Of a stretch of DNA of 64,000 bases, positions 1 through 9,167 are shown one piece after another. Position numbers and translations under genes: made by a program. Every line of letters starts with the position of its first letter. Positions within the stretch are counted from its first letter, which is position 1. This DNA comes from Bin87 sp965204395. Lineage in GTDB: Bacteria; Chloroflexota; Dehalococcoidia; Lucifugimonadales; UBA3495. The stretch is taken from contig OZ241987.1 of the NCBI GenBank assembly GCA_965204395.1, forward strand, positions 4,526,001 to 4,590,000, written 5' to 3'. Under the pieces are notes generated by a model that searched no databases, was not told the DNA's origin, and saw only the letters and a list, made by a program, of their open reading frames with translations.

Positions 1-1611
1 CGATCAGCCCAACGGAAGCGGGTTAGAGAAGCTGTTCAGTCATTGCTAGGTTTGGACTTAATCCGGTCCACCGTAGGACACGTCGACTCGTCCTTGAGAG
101 AAGCCAACCGCAACGCCCAAAACGTCGGCCAAGGAGGCCGTTTGGAAGAAGTCGCGACTAACATCGCTGATATTGAGCGGCGGATTGAGGAACTGGAAAC
201 CGAGATTTCCGACGCGAAGGATCAGCGCGACGAATTTGACAGCAGGGTCGACGAAACTCAGCGCAAAGTAGATGCGGCGTTGGTACGAGGTGACAAGGAA
301 CAGCTGAAGGAAGACATTGAGCGGTCTAAAACCCAAATCAAAGCTTTCGATGAACAGGAGAGGGCAATTCAAGGCGAGCACTCGCGCCTGTTCAGAAGTC
401 CGGAGTTTTCGTGCGACTTAGCTGGGCATATCTTGTCGCAAGGACTTGCTCGTTTGTCCGAATTACGAGACCAAGGCAAGTTCCCCAAGACGGCGATCCC
501 CGTACTGCAAGATAGGTTGGATGAAGGGGTCTGCGTCTGCGGGGAGTCGTTGGACCAACACGAAGCGCATGGAATGTTGCGTAGGCAGTACATCGAGAAT
601 CTGATTGAAGATAGTCGTGCGGCAGACGCCGTTCAAGGGGTACTGACAGAGTTGTACCATGGCGTCGCGCTGCTGCCCATCGAGCGAGAGCAGGACGAAG
701 CCGGGTGGATTGATCTCTATCGAGAGGTAGTCGAGAGGCGCGACCAACTGTTCCGGCTTCGTAGGCACGAAGGGGAAAATTTGAAAGCGTTGGAGGCCCA
801 AGTCGAGGCGATTGGTGATACTGATCTGCAAGAGTTGCGGCAGACGTTGAATTCGTTCCGAGAGCAGAGCAACCGCGCCTTTGAGCACCAAACGAAAGCC
901 GAAACCGAGTTGGATGGGTTGCGTACAAGGTTAGTCGGTCTCACCAGGGAACGGGACGGCTTACTCAGGGCCGAGGAACGCGGCGCACGCATTCAAGCGT
1001 CGCTAAACGTGATGCAAGACATCAAGTCAGCATTATCAAATGCGTATGACCGAATTACCAAGGAAGAGCTTGCGAAAGTTAGTTCCTGCATGAACGATCT
1101 TTTCTTGGAAATGGTGGGTGCTGATTCCGAACAGGTCTCTACTGTTAAGCGTGCAGAAGTCAGCCCAGAGTTTGACATTTTGGTTTACGGCCCAAATGAC
1201 AGGCCGCTTAATCCCGATAACAACCTGAGTGGTGCACAAAGGCGTGCACTGACAATTGCTTTCGTCCTTGCTCTGACGAAAGTGAGTGAAGCTGTGGCAC
1301 CCAATGTCGTTGACACGCCTTTGGGCATGATGAGCGGGTACATCAAACGGTCGGTGCTCAGGTCAGCGATCCGGCAGAGTTCGCAAATCGTGCTGTTCTT
1401 GACCAGGTCTGAGATAACCGACTGCGAGGACATCCTCGATGTCGAGGCTGGCAAGGTGATAACACTGACCAACTCGGACCACTACCCTCAAATCTTGGTC
1501 AATGACCCTAAAGTCGATGTAATCTCAGCTTTACGCTGCGAATGCAACCATCGCAGGTCGTGCAGAATCTGCGAACGTCGGCTTGACGCGGACATTGCAG
1601 GGGGTGAGTGA
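1..1611 (+). CDS. SMC/DndD-like ABC ATPase (5' end outside window)
   Basis: The frame is open from base 1, so the N-terminus with the Walker A motif lies outside the window; 536 residues are visible. The middle is charged coiled coil (about residues 50-130 and 235-330) interrupted near residue 177 by CVCGESL, which resembles the Cys apex (zinc hook) of Rad50, DndD or RloC proteins but in a C-x-C-G form. The C-terminal part has an ABC signature (LSGAQRR, about residue 409) and a Walker B-like VVDTPLG (about 436). A Cys-rich tail (C-x-C-x6-C-x2-C, about 513-527) could bind another metal. Such half-ATPases dimerise on DNA in repair, phosphorothioation (DndD) and defence systems. The next gene overlaps its stop, and it faces the GHKL/sulfurtransferase/DUF262 operon. 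A DndD-like role is inferred from context; a generic defence ATPase is the alternative. Confidence 0.8.
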   Translation, partial: RSAQRKRVREAVQSLLGLDLIRSTVGHVDSSLREANRNAQNVGQGGRLEEVATNIADIERRIEELETEISDAKDQRDEFDSRVDETQRKVDAALVRGDKEQLKEDIERSKTQIKAFDEQERAIQGEHSRLFRSPEFSCDLAGHILSQGLARLSELRDQGKFPKTAIPVLQDRLDEGVCVCGESLDQHEAHGMLRRQYIENLIEDSRAADAVQGVLTELYHGVALLPIEREQDEAGWIDLYREVVERRDQLFRLRRHEGENLKALEAQVEAIGDTDLQELRQTLNSFREQSNRAFEHQTKAETELDGLRTRLVGLTRERDGLLRAEERGARIQASLNVMQDIKSALSNAYDRITKEELAKVSSCMNDLFLEMVGADSEQVSTVKRAEVSPEFDILVYGPNDRPLNPDNNLSGAQRRALTIAFVLALTKVSEAVAPNVVDTPLGMMSGYIKRSVLRSAIRQSSQIVLFLTRSEITDCEDILDVEAGKVITLTNSDHYPQILVNDPKVDVISALRCECNHRRSCRICERRLDADIAGGE

Positions 1612-2075
1612 CCATGACGACGCGAGCCCACAACCCATTCGCAAGTAACGAGTTGCGGTACCCTGCTAGCCAACGCGAGGATTATCAGCGCTTTTGCAGC
1701 CCCGGTGGTAGGGTGGGGAATGATCGGCAACCCTTTCCTCGTATGGTAGACCTTTGGTTCGCGGGGTTGTGTTTAGCAGCGCGCCGTGATCTGATACCTA
1801 CAGACCTCGCTGGGCAAGACACAGTCTACATGGTCGGTGGAGACATCTTGGGTAGCGACCCGTGGCGTGTCCAAGTCATCATGCTGACCGCTCTGGCACG
1901 TGACGATGATGTTGATGTCGTAGACAACCCTGCTCGCATGATGGCGATGGCTAATGGTTTAGCGGCTGTTGGTGTTCCTTACATCGTTGAGATGCTGTCC
2001 GAGAGTAGGGAACACCCGATCTGGAACCTCTCTAATGCTACGGAGCGCCTGTTGACTGAAAGTAACGCGAACTGA
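1608..2075 (+). CDS. Small protein coupled to SMC-like ATPase
   Basis: 155 residues, starting at a GTG that overlaps the TGA stop of the ATPase gene (GTGA); an in-frame ATG lies two codons later. A purine-rich GGGGGTGAG just upstream can serve as ribosome site. I do not recognise the family. The protein is compact and mostly helical, with a PFPRMVDLWFAGL stretch and a central VYMVGGDILGSDPW segment, and no signal peptide or membrane segment. Its position after an SMC-like ATPase resembles that of small DNA-binding partners such as DndE, but I see no clear DndE sequence match. A subunit of the ATPase complex is an inference from translational coupling only. Confidence 0.7.
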   Translation: MTMTTRAHNPFASNELRYPASQREDYQRFCSPGGRVGNDRQPFPRMVDLWFAGLCLAARRDLIPTDLAGQDTVYMVGGDILGSDPWRVQVIMLTALARDDDVDVVDNPARMMAMANGLAAVGVPYIVEMLSESREHPIWNLSNATERLLTESNAN

Positions 2076-2080
2076 ATATG

Positions 2081-2160
2081 CTACGGTGAAATTCCGCAGG
2101 GCCCCTCGCACTTCTTCAGTATCGCTTCAGCGTAGTCTTTGGTGTTGTCAAAGTCTACTT
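2081..2160 (-). pseudogene. Remnant of a second PAPS-reductase-like gene (3' end only)
   Basis: About 70 bases at 2091-2160 match the 3' end of the sulfurtransferase-like gene (4241-4310) at roughly 59 of 70 positions. Most differences fall at third codon positions. On the minus strand it reads EVDFDNTKDYAEAILKKCEG before a stop, against EVDFANTKDYAEAMLEECEG in the intact gene. Similarity ends abruptly at about 2161. This is the tail of a diverged paralogue left between the two convergent halves of the locus. The pattern of silent changes says the copy was under coding selection before it was lost. Confidence 0.8.
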
Positions 2161-2378
2161 CTAGGCCCGTGCAAAAATAACGGGAGGTTGGACCTCAGCT
2201 ACTTGGCGGGACGATTTCTGCCATCCCAAGCGGTTTGACGACGGATTACACTTTGACGGAATTCGTCGCCGCTCGAACGGCGCAGGCGCATGGTAAATGA
2301 ATCGGGATGACCGCCACTAGGGTGGTGGCTGCCGACAGCACCGTTGGTCCGCACGACTACCGTGTTCCGTCGGAGTAT

Positions 2379-4202
2379 TCAAACGGCGAAAGCACGGGCC
2401 TGTGCGACGTAGTCGGTCGGGCTCTTCCAGATTTCCGTCGTCAGTTCTGCCATGAAAATGCTTCGCTGTTTGATGGCTTCTTCGTCCCAACTGTTCGGTG
2501 CGTCGTCTATTAGCTTCCGGTTCATGTAGAGAGTGCTGTCTTTCAGCAACTGCCTCTTTTCGTTCCAGGGTTTGTTCCTAATGGTGGAGTTCAGGCTTTT
2601 TGTGATGATTGTCAGGTTGCCGATGAACTTGACGGTCCTGTTTCGGGCAAGCTCGGCAGCCTCCCTGTTTTGAGTCCCTTTGGGTAAAGGCCAATTGTCT
2701 TGCCACGATTTTGGCAAGATGTGATCAATGGTGAGTTTCTCCGTAGGCCCGATGGGCTCTGCCGTCGGTGGCCGTAAGTGCTGCTCAATTGCGGCAAATA
2801 TTTCGCGCTGTGCGCTCGTAGTGCCTTTCATAGGCTGGTTCGACAGGAACTGCTTGACTTCTTGGTCAGCGGGCCATCTTCGATTGACTGGACTACCCTT
2901 AGCCAAGTGTTTGATTACCGTATCAATCGGTGATTCGGTGCCCAACTGGGCGATTTCGGTGATTAGCTCTGCGAACGTGTCACGCAACGCGTTGGTAGTC
3001 ATGCCCGCCAAACTTCTGCGCACTACGTAGCTCTCAACAGCGTCCGTGATGAATCTCCGTTCAACGGGTAGGACGTCAGTCGTGTAAAGCCAAAGCATTG
3101 TGGCCATGGGGGCCCCGACACCCAGGGCTTTCATTCTTTTGAGGAAATCTTCAGCACCCGTCAGGTTGCTTTCATGAATGCGGCGATATGTGGGTGCCTT
3201 CTGGTTGAGGTCGTTGACCGCAACCCAAGTGTTTTCCCGCCCGACATCGTTGAGGTATTTTGCCACAGCGGATGGTAGTCGTTCAGAGGATCGGGGATCC
3301 CTTCCTGAGCTGATCGAAACCCAATGGTCTATGAAACGATCCGCCTGTGTCCTAGTAAGGTTGTTTTCGCCGGTAGCCTTACGCCACCACGGGTCGTGTT
3401 CGAAAAGACCCCAGACTTGCTCTGCTTTGTTTTCGTCGTCGCCGACGTCGGCCAATTGCATCATCATGTTTTTGACGATGTCCGCGGGTCCGAGGTGCAA
3501 ACCACGATCATTGAGAGTGGCGAAGATGGTGTACGGTTCATCCTGCTCAGCGAGCTCGATGGCGACCACAACAAGCAGTCGGGACAGCGCCACTTCAAGG
3601 GCTTCAGCCAAGTCTTTCGCTTCCTGAGTTGGCGAGAGGAGAGGGCCTTCCAAATACTTTTCCGTCGCGCGGTGGAAGTACCTGTAGCATTTTCCGATGC
3701 TAGACGAGATGTCAGGTTCGACGGTTTCGTCCAGCATAATTGCCTGAAATGCCTTCCGGTCACTCTCGTTGGTCTGACGGATCTTTGCCAAATTGTCGTC
3801 GTTCCCACCCGTATACGCCGTACGATTCATCGTCAGAGTTTTGAGTCGGTCGGCTCGGTCTTCCATGCCTCTGACCTTGAGTACATCCGCTGCGGCGCGA
3901 ATCGCCAGTTGGAGTGTTGTCAATCGTTGCTGACCGTCGATCACCAGACGGGTAGTTGCTACGTCCACTGGCGTTGTTCGCTGCTGCATCACGATGGCAC
4001 CCATGAAATGGGGCCGCGCGGCTGTAGTCTCAGAGAGCATCCGCTTGGCGAGTCCTTCGATGTCCTCCCAAAGTGGTCCCCATTGCCGTTTTTTGTCCCA
4101 ACTGTAGGGGCGCTGAAAAGGCGGGATGCGAAACGATGTGTCGCTGCCAAACAGGCTTTGGACACTCACTACCCTGGCCTCTATTCTGATGTTGGCTTCC
4201 AT
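2379..4202 (-). CDS. DUF262-DUF1524 nuclease (SspE/GmrSD-like)
   Basis: 607 residues from the ATG at 4202, chosen over upstream starts because GGAGGG sits 8 bases before it. The N-terminal DUF262 domain has the hallmark FRIPPFQRPYSWD (about residue 24) and IDGQQRLTTLQ (about 88), which form the nucleotide-binding/hydrolysis site in GmrS and SspE. The C-terminal DUF1524 domain has an HNH-type core (TIDHILPKSW, about 498) followed by IGNLTIITKSLN. Proteins with this order include GmrSD (restricts glucosylated or hydroxymethylated DNA), BrxU, and SspE, which is stimulated by DNA phosphorothioates and nicks phage DNA. The sulfurtransferase-like gene ends 34 bases upstream in the same operon, so an SspE-like role is the favoured inference. 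The key motifs look intact. Confidence 0.88.
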   Translation of the reverse strand: MEANIRIEARVVSVQSLFGSDTSFRIPPFQRPYSWDKKRQWGPLWEDIEGLAKRMLSETTAARPHFMGAIVMQQRTTPVDVATTRLVIDGQQRLTTLQLAIRAAADVLKVRGMEDRADRLKTLTMNRTAYTGGNDDNLAKIRQTNESDRKAFQAIMLDETVEPDISSSIGKCYRYFHRATEKYLEGPLLSPTQEAKDLAEALEVALSRLLVVVAIELAEQDEPYTIFATLNDRGLHLGPADIVKNMMMQLADVGDDENKAEQVWGLFEHDPWWRKATGENNLTRTQADRFIDHWVSISSGRDPRSSERLPSAVAKYLNDVGRENTWVAVNDLNQKAPTYRRIHESNLTGAEDFLKRMKALGVGAPMATMLWLYTTDVLPVERRFITDAVESYVVRRSLAGMTTNALRDTFAELITEIAQLGTESPIDTVIKHLAKGSPVNRRWPADQEVKQFLSNQPMKGTTSAQREIFAAIEQHLRPPTAEPIGPTEKLTIDHILPKSWQDNWPLPKGTQNREAAELARNRTVKFIGNLTIITKSLNSTIRNKPWNEKRQLLKDSTLYMNRKLIDDAPNSWDEEAIKQRSIFMAELTTEIWKSPTDYVAQARAFAV

Positions 4203-4236
4203 CTGGAACGCTCCCTCCGGCGTCGGTGCACGGACC

Positions 4237-5853
4237 CTAGATTCCGCAGAGCCCCTCGCACTCCTCCAGCATCGCTTCGGCATAATCTTTGGTGTTGGCG
4301 AAGTCAACCTCATCCAATGGTTGCCTAGAACGGTGCAAGTAGGCAGTACCTTTGCTCAGTTCACGAAGATGAGGCATTTCACGCAGGGCCCTGTCAACGA
4401 AAACCGCCTCGGCGAATGACTTGGGGTCGTTCTCCTTCAAGTCTTTCCACTCGCCGTTGCTGTGGTAAGGACAACCAATGCACGCACTGCGTGGCAGTTC
4501 GCGCTCCGGGTAGCGTTCTTTGAACCACATGTACAGCTGTGCACGGTTGTAACCTTCTTCAACCAGAGGCCAGCGGTTGATGATCCATCCGTCTCGACTG
4601 TCTTTTTTGCGCGCAACTTCGTCTGCGCTGATCCCCAGCCACACCTCAACTCGGCGCCCTCTTGGTGCTCTCTTACCTGGAGTGAGGTCAAGTCGTCGAC
4701 GTAGTTCTTCCTTGATGGGATCCAATTTGTAGTCGCTAGTGCATTGGCGCTTCGAAACGCTGGCCTTGCCATCCGGTTCGGTCAGGTATGCCGGGATGTC
4801 CATGAAACGATGGCCGCGGGGATTTCTGCCACGCAACAAGTCTTCCTTGATGTCGCCGGCGCGTACCGTGATTACTTCGTAGGACAGTTGGTCTTTCAGC
4901 CATGCTAGGTGTTCGTAAACGGCCGGGGGTTCCCAGCCAGTATCTGCGAATATGGCGAGGTCCGGCTTAGGCATGCCGTTGTAGCCTTGTTCAGCCATGA
5001 GCGCCATTACGGTGGATTGGGTGCCGGCACCGAGGCTCAAGACAACTAGGGGTTTGTTGCCCTTCAGGTACTTGCTGTCGGTGACGTTCCTTTCATCCGT
5101 CATAGCCTGTTCGGCCGCGTTGACCATCATCGCGCGGCATTGCTCACGCCCCAGTACGTCGATCAGCTTGGCCCCGGCCTCGAGATTCACCCGGCGAACC
5201 ATGTTCATCATTCCGCGTCGGTTGACACCTTCCGCTTCATTCAGCAGTACCCTGATGTACTCTGCGGTCACTAGGGGATTTCGCATGAAGCTAAACCGCA
5301 TACAGTAGTGGTAACGTTCAGCCCTCTCGCTGAAAAGGGCGATGGCTTGCTCGGCAGTGAATGCTCCACCGGCGTGGTGCGCTGCCTTCAGGCAGGTCTC
5401 GGCAATCCAGTAGGTTCGCCCGGCGATGCTGGCTTCGTAGATGTCGTTGGCGGCCTCGGTGAGCCAGTGGCGCCGGACGTGGCTGGTCGGTGAACTGTTT
5501 ACGGCTTTGGGCCAACGCTTGATTCCGTACTCGTGTAGAGCGAAGTGGTTGAGCCATGCGAGCAAGTTGGGATCCGATGCCTTGGCAGGCGTAAGTCCGA
5601 CTAGGTTCTCGTGGAACTTCAAGGCTTGACGGTCGGCAAATGGGCGACGGTTGTCGGGCGGAGGTTCCAGAGAGACGGCAGTTTTGGCGGTGACACCGGT
5701 CAGTTCCCGGTAGTTGATGATGCCGTTCTCCGTCAGTACTTGTGCAAAATCGGTAGCCGGATCCTGCCACAGTTCGGGTCGGTTTTCGGCCTCGTTGAAC
5801 AACGCCCTGAACGCTGTGTCGGTCAGTCGGTACACCGGCATTGGGTTACTCAT
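4237..5853 (-). CDS. DUF6339-like / PAPS-reductase-family ATP pyrophosphatase fusion
   Basis: 538 residues. The ATG at 5853 is preceded by GAGGAG and overlaps the upstream stop (ATGAGTAA). Residues about 1-270 form a helical domain resembling DUF6339. Residues about 275-480 are an adenine-nucleotide alpha-hydrolase domain with the PP-loop LSLGAGTQST, followed by IFADTGWEPPAVYEHL. A Cys cluster (SACIGCPYHSNGEW, about 455) is typical of the PAPS reductase/DndC/SspD group, where Cys can hold an iron-sulfur cluster. DndC and SspD activate DNA or sulfur carriers for phosphorothioation. Here the sulfur chemistry is inferred from family and from the adjacent SspE-like nuclease. Fusion to a DUF6339-like domain is unusual. 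The C-terminal tail is duplicated as a relic at 2081-2160. Confidence 0.82.
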   Translation of the reverse strand: MSNPMPVYRLTDTAFRALFNEAENRPELWQDPATDFAQVLTENGIINYRELTGVTAKTAVSLEPPPDNRRPFADRQALKFHENLVGLTPAKASDPNLLAWLNHFALHEYGIKRWPKAVNSSPTSHVRRHWLTEAANDIYEASIAGRTYWIAETCLKAAHHAGGAFTAEQAIALFSERAERYHYCMRFSFMRNPLVTAEYIRVLLNEAEGVNRRGMMNMVRRVNLEAGAKLIDVLGREQCRAMMVNAAEQAMTDERNVTDSKYLKGNKPLVVLSLGAGTQSTVMALMAEQGYNGMPKPDLAIFADTGWEPPAVYEHLAWLKDQLSYEVITVRAGDIKEDLLRGRNPRGHRFMDIPAYLTEPDGKASVSKRQCTSDYKLDPIKEELRRRLDLTPGKRAPRGRRVEVWLGISADEVARKKDSRDGWIINRWPLVEEGYNRAQLYMWFKERYPERELPRSACIGCPYHSNGEWKDLKENDPKSFAEAVFVDRALREMPHLRELSKGTAYLHRSRQPLDEVDFANTKDYAEAMLEECEGLCGI

Positions 5854-6697
5854 TACCGATCTCCTCGTGGAGGGCATTTAACATACGGGCCAGTGGGTTC
5901 TCGAAAATTACCTGAGCGTAGTGTTCCGACTTTTCGGATAGCTCTTCGTCGCTGGCGAAGATACTGTGCTCCTCCAGCTTGTGCCGGATGACTGTGGCCC
6001 AACGCTTTCCGGCGTAGTCCGGCAAGTTTCGGATGGCCTTTTCCAAGGCATGGAGGTAAAGCGCTTGATGCAGCATGGGCTCATGTTGTGTTTGGTAGCG
6101 AGCCGCATTGATTTGCACCAAGTCATCAGGGTGCAGGTTGATCGCGATACGTTGCCCCGCCAAGTGGGTGGAGAAAGAACCGACCGGCAGTTCCCGGTCG
6201 GGAGCGAGGTCAATGATAGCTTTGACACCGGTGTCTTCTTCAAGTTCAACCTCGGTGATGTCGCCGATGGCCAAGATTGCCCCAGCTGGAAGGTCTACGC
6301 CGCTCGGCGCCAACGCTTTGACCACTGGACTGTGTTCTTGAGCAGAAAATGCGGGAATTTCCTCAGTAGCGGCAACGTATGGTGCCACCGTGAGTGTTCC
6401 TTGCCACTCGTTGCGGTCTAGGAGCAGGAGATCCTCATCAGAGTGGGAAGTGTACCTTTCACGCCTGTAAGTACGGGTGCATTCGACTACGGAGACGTAA
6501 GCGGCACGCTGGTCAGCAATTAGCTCGCACAACGCTGGGCTGCTGAGGAGGTACTTGACGGTGATGGCTATCTCCTTGCCGCCGGCCGCGAGCATGGACT
6601 GCGGGGTGACGACTCGGAAAAAGCACTCTGGCGAGTAGTCCTGCCTCTGCTTGCTCAGCACTGGATGAGGCATGGTACGGTGATTGCGGTGGCTCAC
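5846..6697 (-). CDS. Unknown protein of the sulfur/GHKL operon
   Basis: 283 residues, starting at GTG 6697 whose G is shared with the TAG stop of the GHKL gene; GGAG lies 11 bases upstream. An ATG at 6673 is possible but lacks a ribosome site. No family is recognised. The middle (about residues 150-215) alternates beta-rich and charged segments, and the C-terminal 90 residues are helical. There is no signal peptide, membrane segment or obvious catalytic motif. Overlaps at both ends imply translational coupling and a fixed stoichiometry with the GHKL ATPase and the DUF6339-like/PAPS reductase fusion, so it is probably a structural or specificity subunit. This is inference from context. Confidence 0.75.
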   Translation of the reverse strand: MSHRNHRTMPHPVLSKQRQDYSPECFFRVVTPQSMLAAGGKEIAITVKYLLSSPALCELIADQRAAYVSVVECTRTYRRERYTSHSDEDLLLLDRNEWQGTLTVAPYVAATEEIPAFSAQEHSPVVKALAPSGVDLPAGAILAIGDITEVELEEDTGVKAIIDLAPDRELPVGSFSTHLAGQRIAINLHPDDLVQINAARYQTQHEPMLHQALYLHALEKAIRNLPDYAGKRWATVIRHKLEEHSIFASDEELSEKSEHYAQVIFENPLARMLNALHEEIGNE

Positions 6698-8778
6698 TAG
6701 CTTCGGTCTCCTTTCAACTGGTGTCTGGCTACCAGCTGGCCAACGCGCTGACGGCTGATGCCGAGCTCTTTTCCAATTTCGGATTGGTTAAGTCCGTCGG
6801 CCATAAGGTTCCGAATCTTCTCTGCCCGCTCTTCGGCACTCATTGTGTTTACCACAACTTGTCGTTCAGAAAAACCGTAGCCAGTGTAACCGGCGTCCTG
6901 ATCAGCATCCAGGGTCAGCAGGACGGGACCCTTGTGTCCCTTGGGTACAGTGACGGTAATGATGCCGTTGTCGTACTCCACCCCAGTGTTGTGAGGTTCG
7001 ACGCTGGTGACTGTGTTGATCGGGAGACGGCGTTCTTGCAACTGGATCTCACCAGTGGGTTCTATTGAAAAACTGATTTTGCGTCCTGCTCGCGGACTTG
7101 GCGACAATGCCACTGACAACTCGCCGTCTCCAGTGCGCATTATCACCATGTCGTTGATGGCTTGGGCTTTTTTGTTGTCGGAGGCCTTGCGTCTTGTCCC
7201 GTTATCGCCCTCTGTTCCACCGTCGTATTGACCAGTACCGTCACGGTGGCCGTTCCCGTTGGAACCATCGTCGCTGGTGCTTCCGCCACCGTCATCGCCG
7301 CTCTGCTCGTCTGTTCCTTCTTCGCTCTGGTCACTGTCGTCGTCGATGGTTGTAACCCGATGGGGTCTTGGATTCGGGATGATGGTGTGCGTCGCCAACT
7401 CACGATTACCTGGAAGTGTAGGATCCAAATCTGGGAACATTTCGGCAAGTTCGGTTAGGTTGCTGATGTCGGCTTCATCCTGTTCCCTGATGGTCCGATC
7501 AATGATGTCTCGGATTTGTCCGTTGACATCATCCATGTATTCACGAGCGGCTTCCTGCTCCCCGCCAGGCAGTCGCTCTATGGTGATGAGATCATGCGCA
7601 GGATTTTCCATCCGACGTATTTGTCGGTCGGTCGCGTCGTCTCTGGCTGTTACTACCGCGGCGTAGTCTGGCCAACCTCCTTGTCCGCTGCCGGGGTAGA
7701 ACGGATTACTTCGTCGCCTTTCACCAGTGTCGGTTATGAGCATGCCCCGCCGGTTCACGTAGGCAACGCGGCGTGGGGCACCTTTCTCGCTGTTGATATG
7801 CACGTCCAGTGGCCCGATGAAACCAGCGGGCTCAGTCGTCCCATTGGACTGCTTTCTGATGGCCCGGTAGTAGTGCACAGTCCGAGGGCTGCCTTTACGC
7901 TGTTCGAGGAGGACATCGATGGTGTCGTGGCAGATTACTGTCGGTTTATCAGCACCCCGAGGCACGACGTTTACGATTAGGTTTCGGTTGTGGACAGCAT
8001 AGAAAAAGCTGTTGATAGCGGCCCGGGTGGCTGAATTCTGCCAATGTGTCCGTTGAGGTTGGAATCCAGCGATCCACAATCCGGTCCCGGCGTCCCTCAG
8101 ACGGAATGGTGGAGGAATGTCCGGTCCAACTATTGGCTGGTTGCCTTCGCCGGAGAAAAACCCGATGTGCTGCAACATCTCGCCATCTTCGGGGCTGGGA
8201 TGGCTGACCAACTGGGCTCGGCCTGTCAGCTTTTCGACTCTGCCTTCCCGACCGTTGGTGTAGCGGGTGCAATACATGACAGTGTGCAAGTCCGATACGT
8301 TGTAGGGCGCGTTTTTTCCAATCCCGAACGACCCGCCGGGGGTGCCTGGTCCGTCTTTTTCCGGAGTGCCTTCCTCGTAGATTAAACTGTTCCACTTCCG
8401 ACCGCGTAGTCCGGTAGTATTGCGGTCAATGATGGCCAAGCACGGAATAGTCTCCTGCTCGATCATCGATAGTGCTTGGCGGTAGTCGTCCTGCCCGTCG
8501 GTTTGTCCAGTCGTTACGGTCCGGGCCAGGGCTCGCTCCAAATGTGGTATCAGGGATTTTGCCCCGATATGGTGCGCCTCGATGTCGCATTCGTAAATGT
8601 CGACCACTACAGGTGGCAGTCCATCCTCGTGAGCGTCCAAGGAATTTTGGATGGTTTCACGAACCAGCTTACCGATGGTGTCTTGCTTAAAGTGTTCTGC
8701 GCCGGCGTTGTTATAGCCGTAAAGAACGCCATCCCCGGTAGGTGGAAAGCGCCAACTGGCGTCGGACGATGTATTCAT
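6697..8778 (-). CDS. GHKL (Hsp90/MutL-type) ATPase with C-terminal HTH
   Basis: 693 residues, first gene of the operon; GGAAAG precedes the ATG. The N-terminal half carries the Bergerat fold: LVRETIQNSLDA (N box, about residue 37), LAIIDRNTTGL (G1-like, about 115) and GGSFGIGKNAPY (ATP lid, about 148). A low-complexity acidic Gly/Ser/Asp linker (about 470-525) separates it from a beta-rich segment. The last 45 residues form a helix-turn-helix (LNQSEIGKELGISRQRVGQL). GHKL ATPases act as ATP-driven clamps, for example MutL, Hsp90 and the MutL-like member of the MZA defence system. A DNA-binding clamp in a modification or defence complex is inferred. The HTH might also autoregulate the operon. 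Confidence 0.82.
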   Translation of the reverse strand: MNTSSDASWRFPPTGDGVLYGYNNAGAEHFKQDTIGKLVRETIQNSLDAHEDGLPPVVVDIYECDIEAHHIGAKSLIPHLERALARTVTTGQTDGQDDYRQALSMIEQETIPCLAIIDRNTTGLRGRKWNSLIYEEGTPEKDGPGTPGGSFGIGKNAPYNVSDLHTVMYCTRYTNGREGRVEKLTGRAQLVSHPSPEDGEMLQHIGFFSGEGNQPIVGPDIPPPFRLRDAGTGLWIAGFQPQRTHWQNSATRAAINSFFYAVHNRNLIVNVVPRGADKPTVICHDTIDVLLEQRKGSPRTVHYYRAIRKQSNGTTEPAGFIGPLDVHINSEKGAPRRVAYVNRRGMLITDTGERRRSNPFYPGSGQGGWPDYAAVVTARDDATDRQIRRMENPAHDLITIERLPGGEQEAAREYMDDVNGQIRDIIDRTIREQDEADISNLTELAEMFPDLDPTLPGNRELATHTIIPNPRPHRVTTIDDDSDQSEEGTDEQSGDDGGGSTSDDGSNGNGHRDGTGQYDGGTEGDNGTRRKASDNKKAQAINDMVIMRTGDGELSVALSPSPRAGRKISFSIEPTGEIQLQERRLPINTVTSVEPHNTGVEYDNGIITVTVPKGHKGPVLLTLDADQDAGYTGYGFSERQVVVNTMSAEERAEKIRNLMADGLNQSEIGKELGISRQRVGQLVARHQLKGDRS

Positions 8779-9167
8779 AGATCTTTCCAGAAATGTGTGA
8801 AATCGCCGGGATTTTAGCGCACCTGGGCAGGTGTGTGTAGTGCACGTTCACGGCGCGCTTGTAAGTGGATGCTCGAGATTGGTGCTTGGACGTTTGGCGA
8901 TACAGCGAAGTAAAAGCTTGGCGGTGTACAAAATCGTTGGGCCGGAGCCCACGAAGGTCTCCGCGCAAGGCTTTGGCTGTTCTGGAGTTTTTGGACTCCG
9001 GCGTCCTGAATTCTTGGCGGGTGTTTGGACACGCCCCTTCACCAAAAGAGGGCGTTTTTTGACCTTTCGCCAACCGATTCCCTTGCCTCCAAGCCCGGGA
9101 CGGCATATGTTTGGCTGGCGGTTGGCCGCATCAGGTGTTGGCCTTTGGTTCAGGTTGCGTGCGGCTG
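8779..9167. other. Intergenic region with plus-strand terminator-like hairpin
   Basis: No convincing gene on either strand. The upstream region of the GHKL operon lies here. At 9025-9056 the plus strand has ACGCCC, a short loop arm, GGGCGT and then six T, a good intrinsic terminator. A GGAGT/ACTCC hairpin sits about 50 bases before it. Since no plus-strand gene precedes it, the hairpins could end a short untranslated RNA or may simply be relics. Confidence 0.4.

Noticed and set aside
3324..4328. 334-codon plus-strand frame opposite the DUF262 nuclease
   Set aside because: Antisense of conserved DUF262 motifs; no start signal or recognisable domain.
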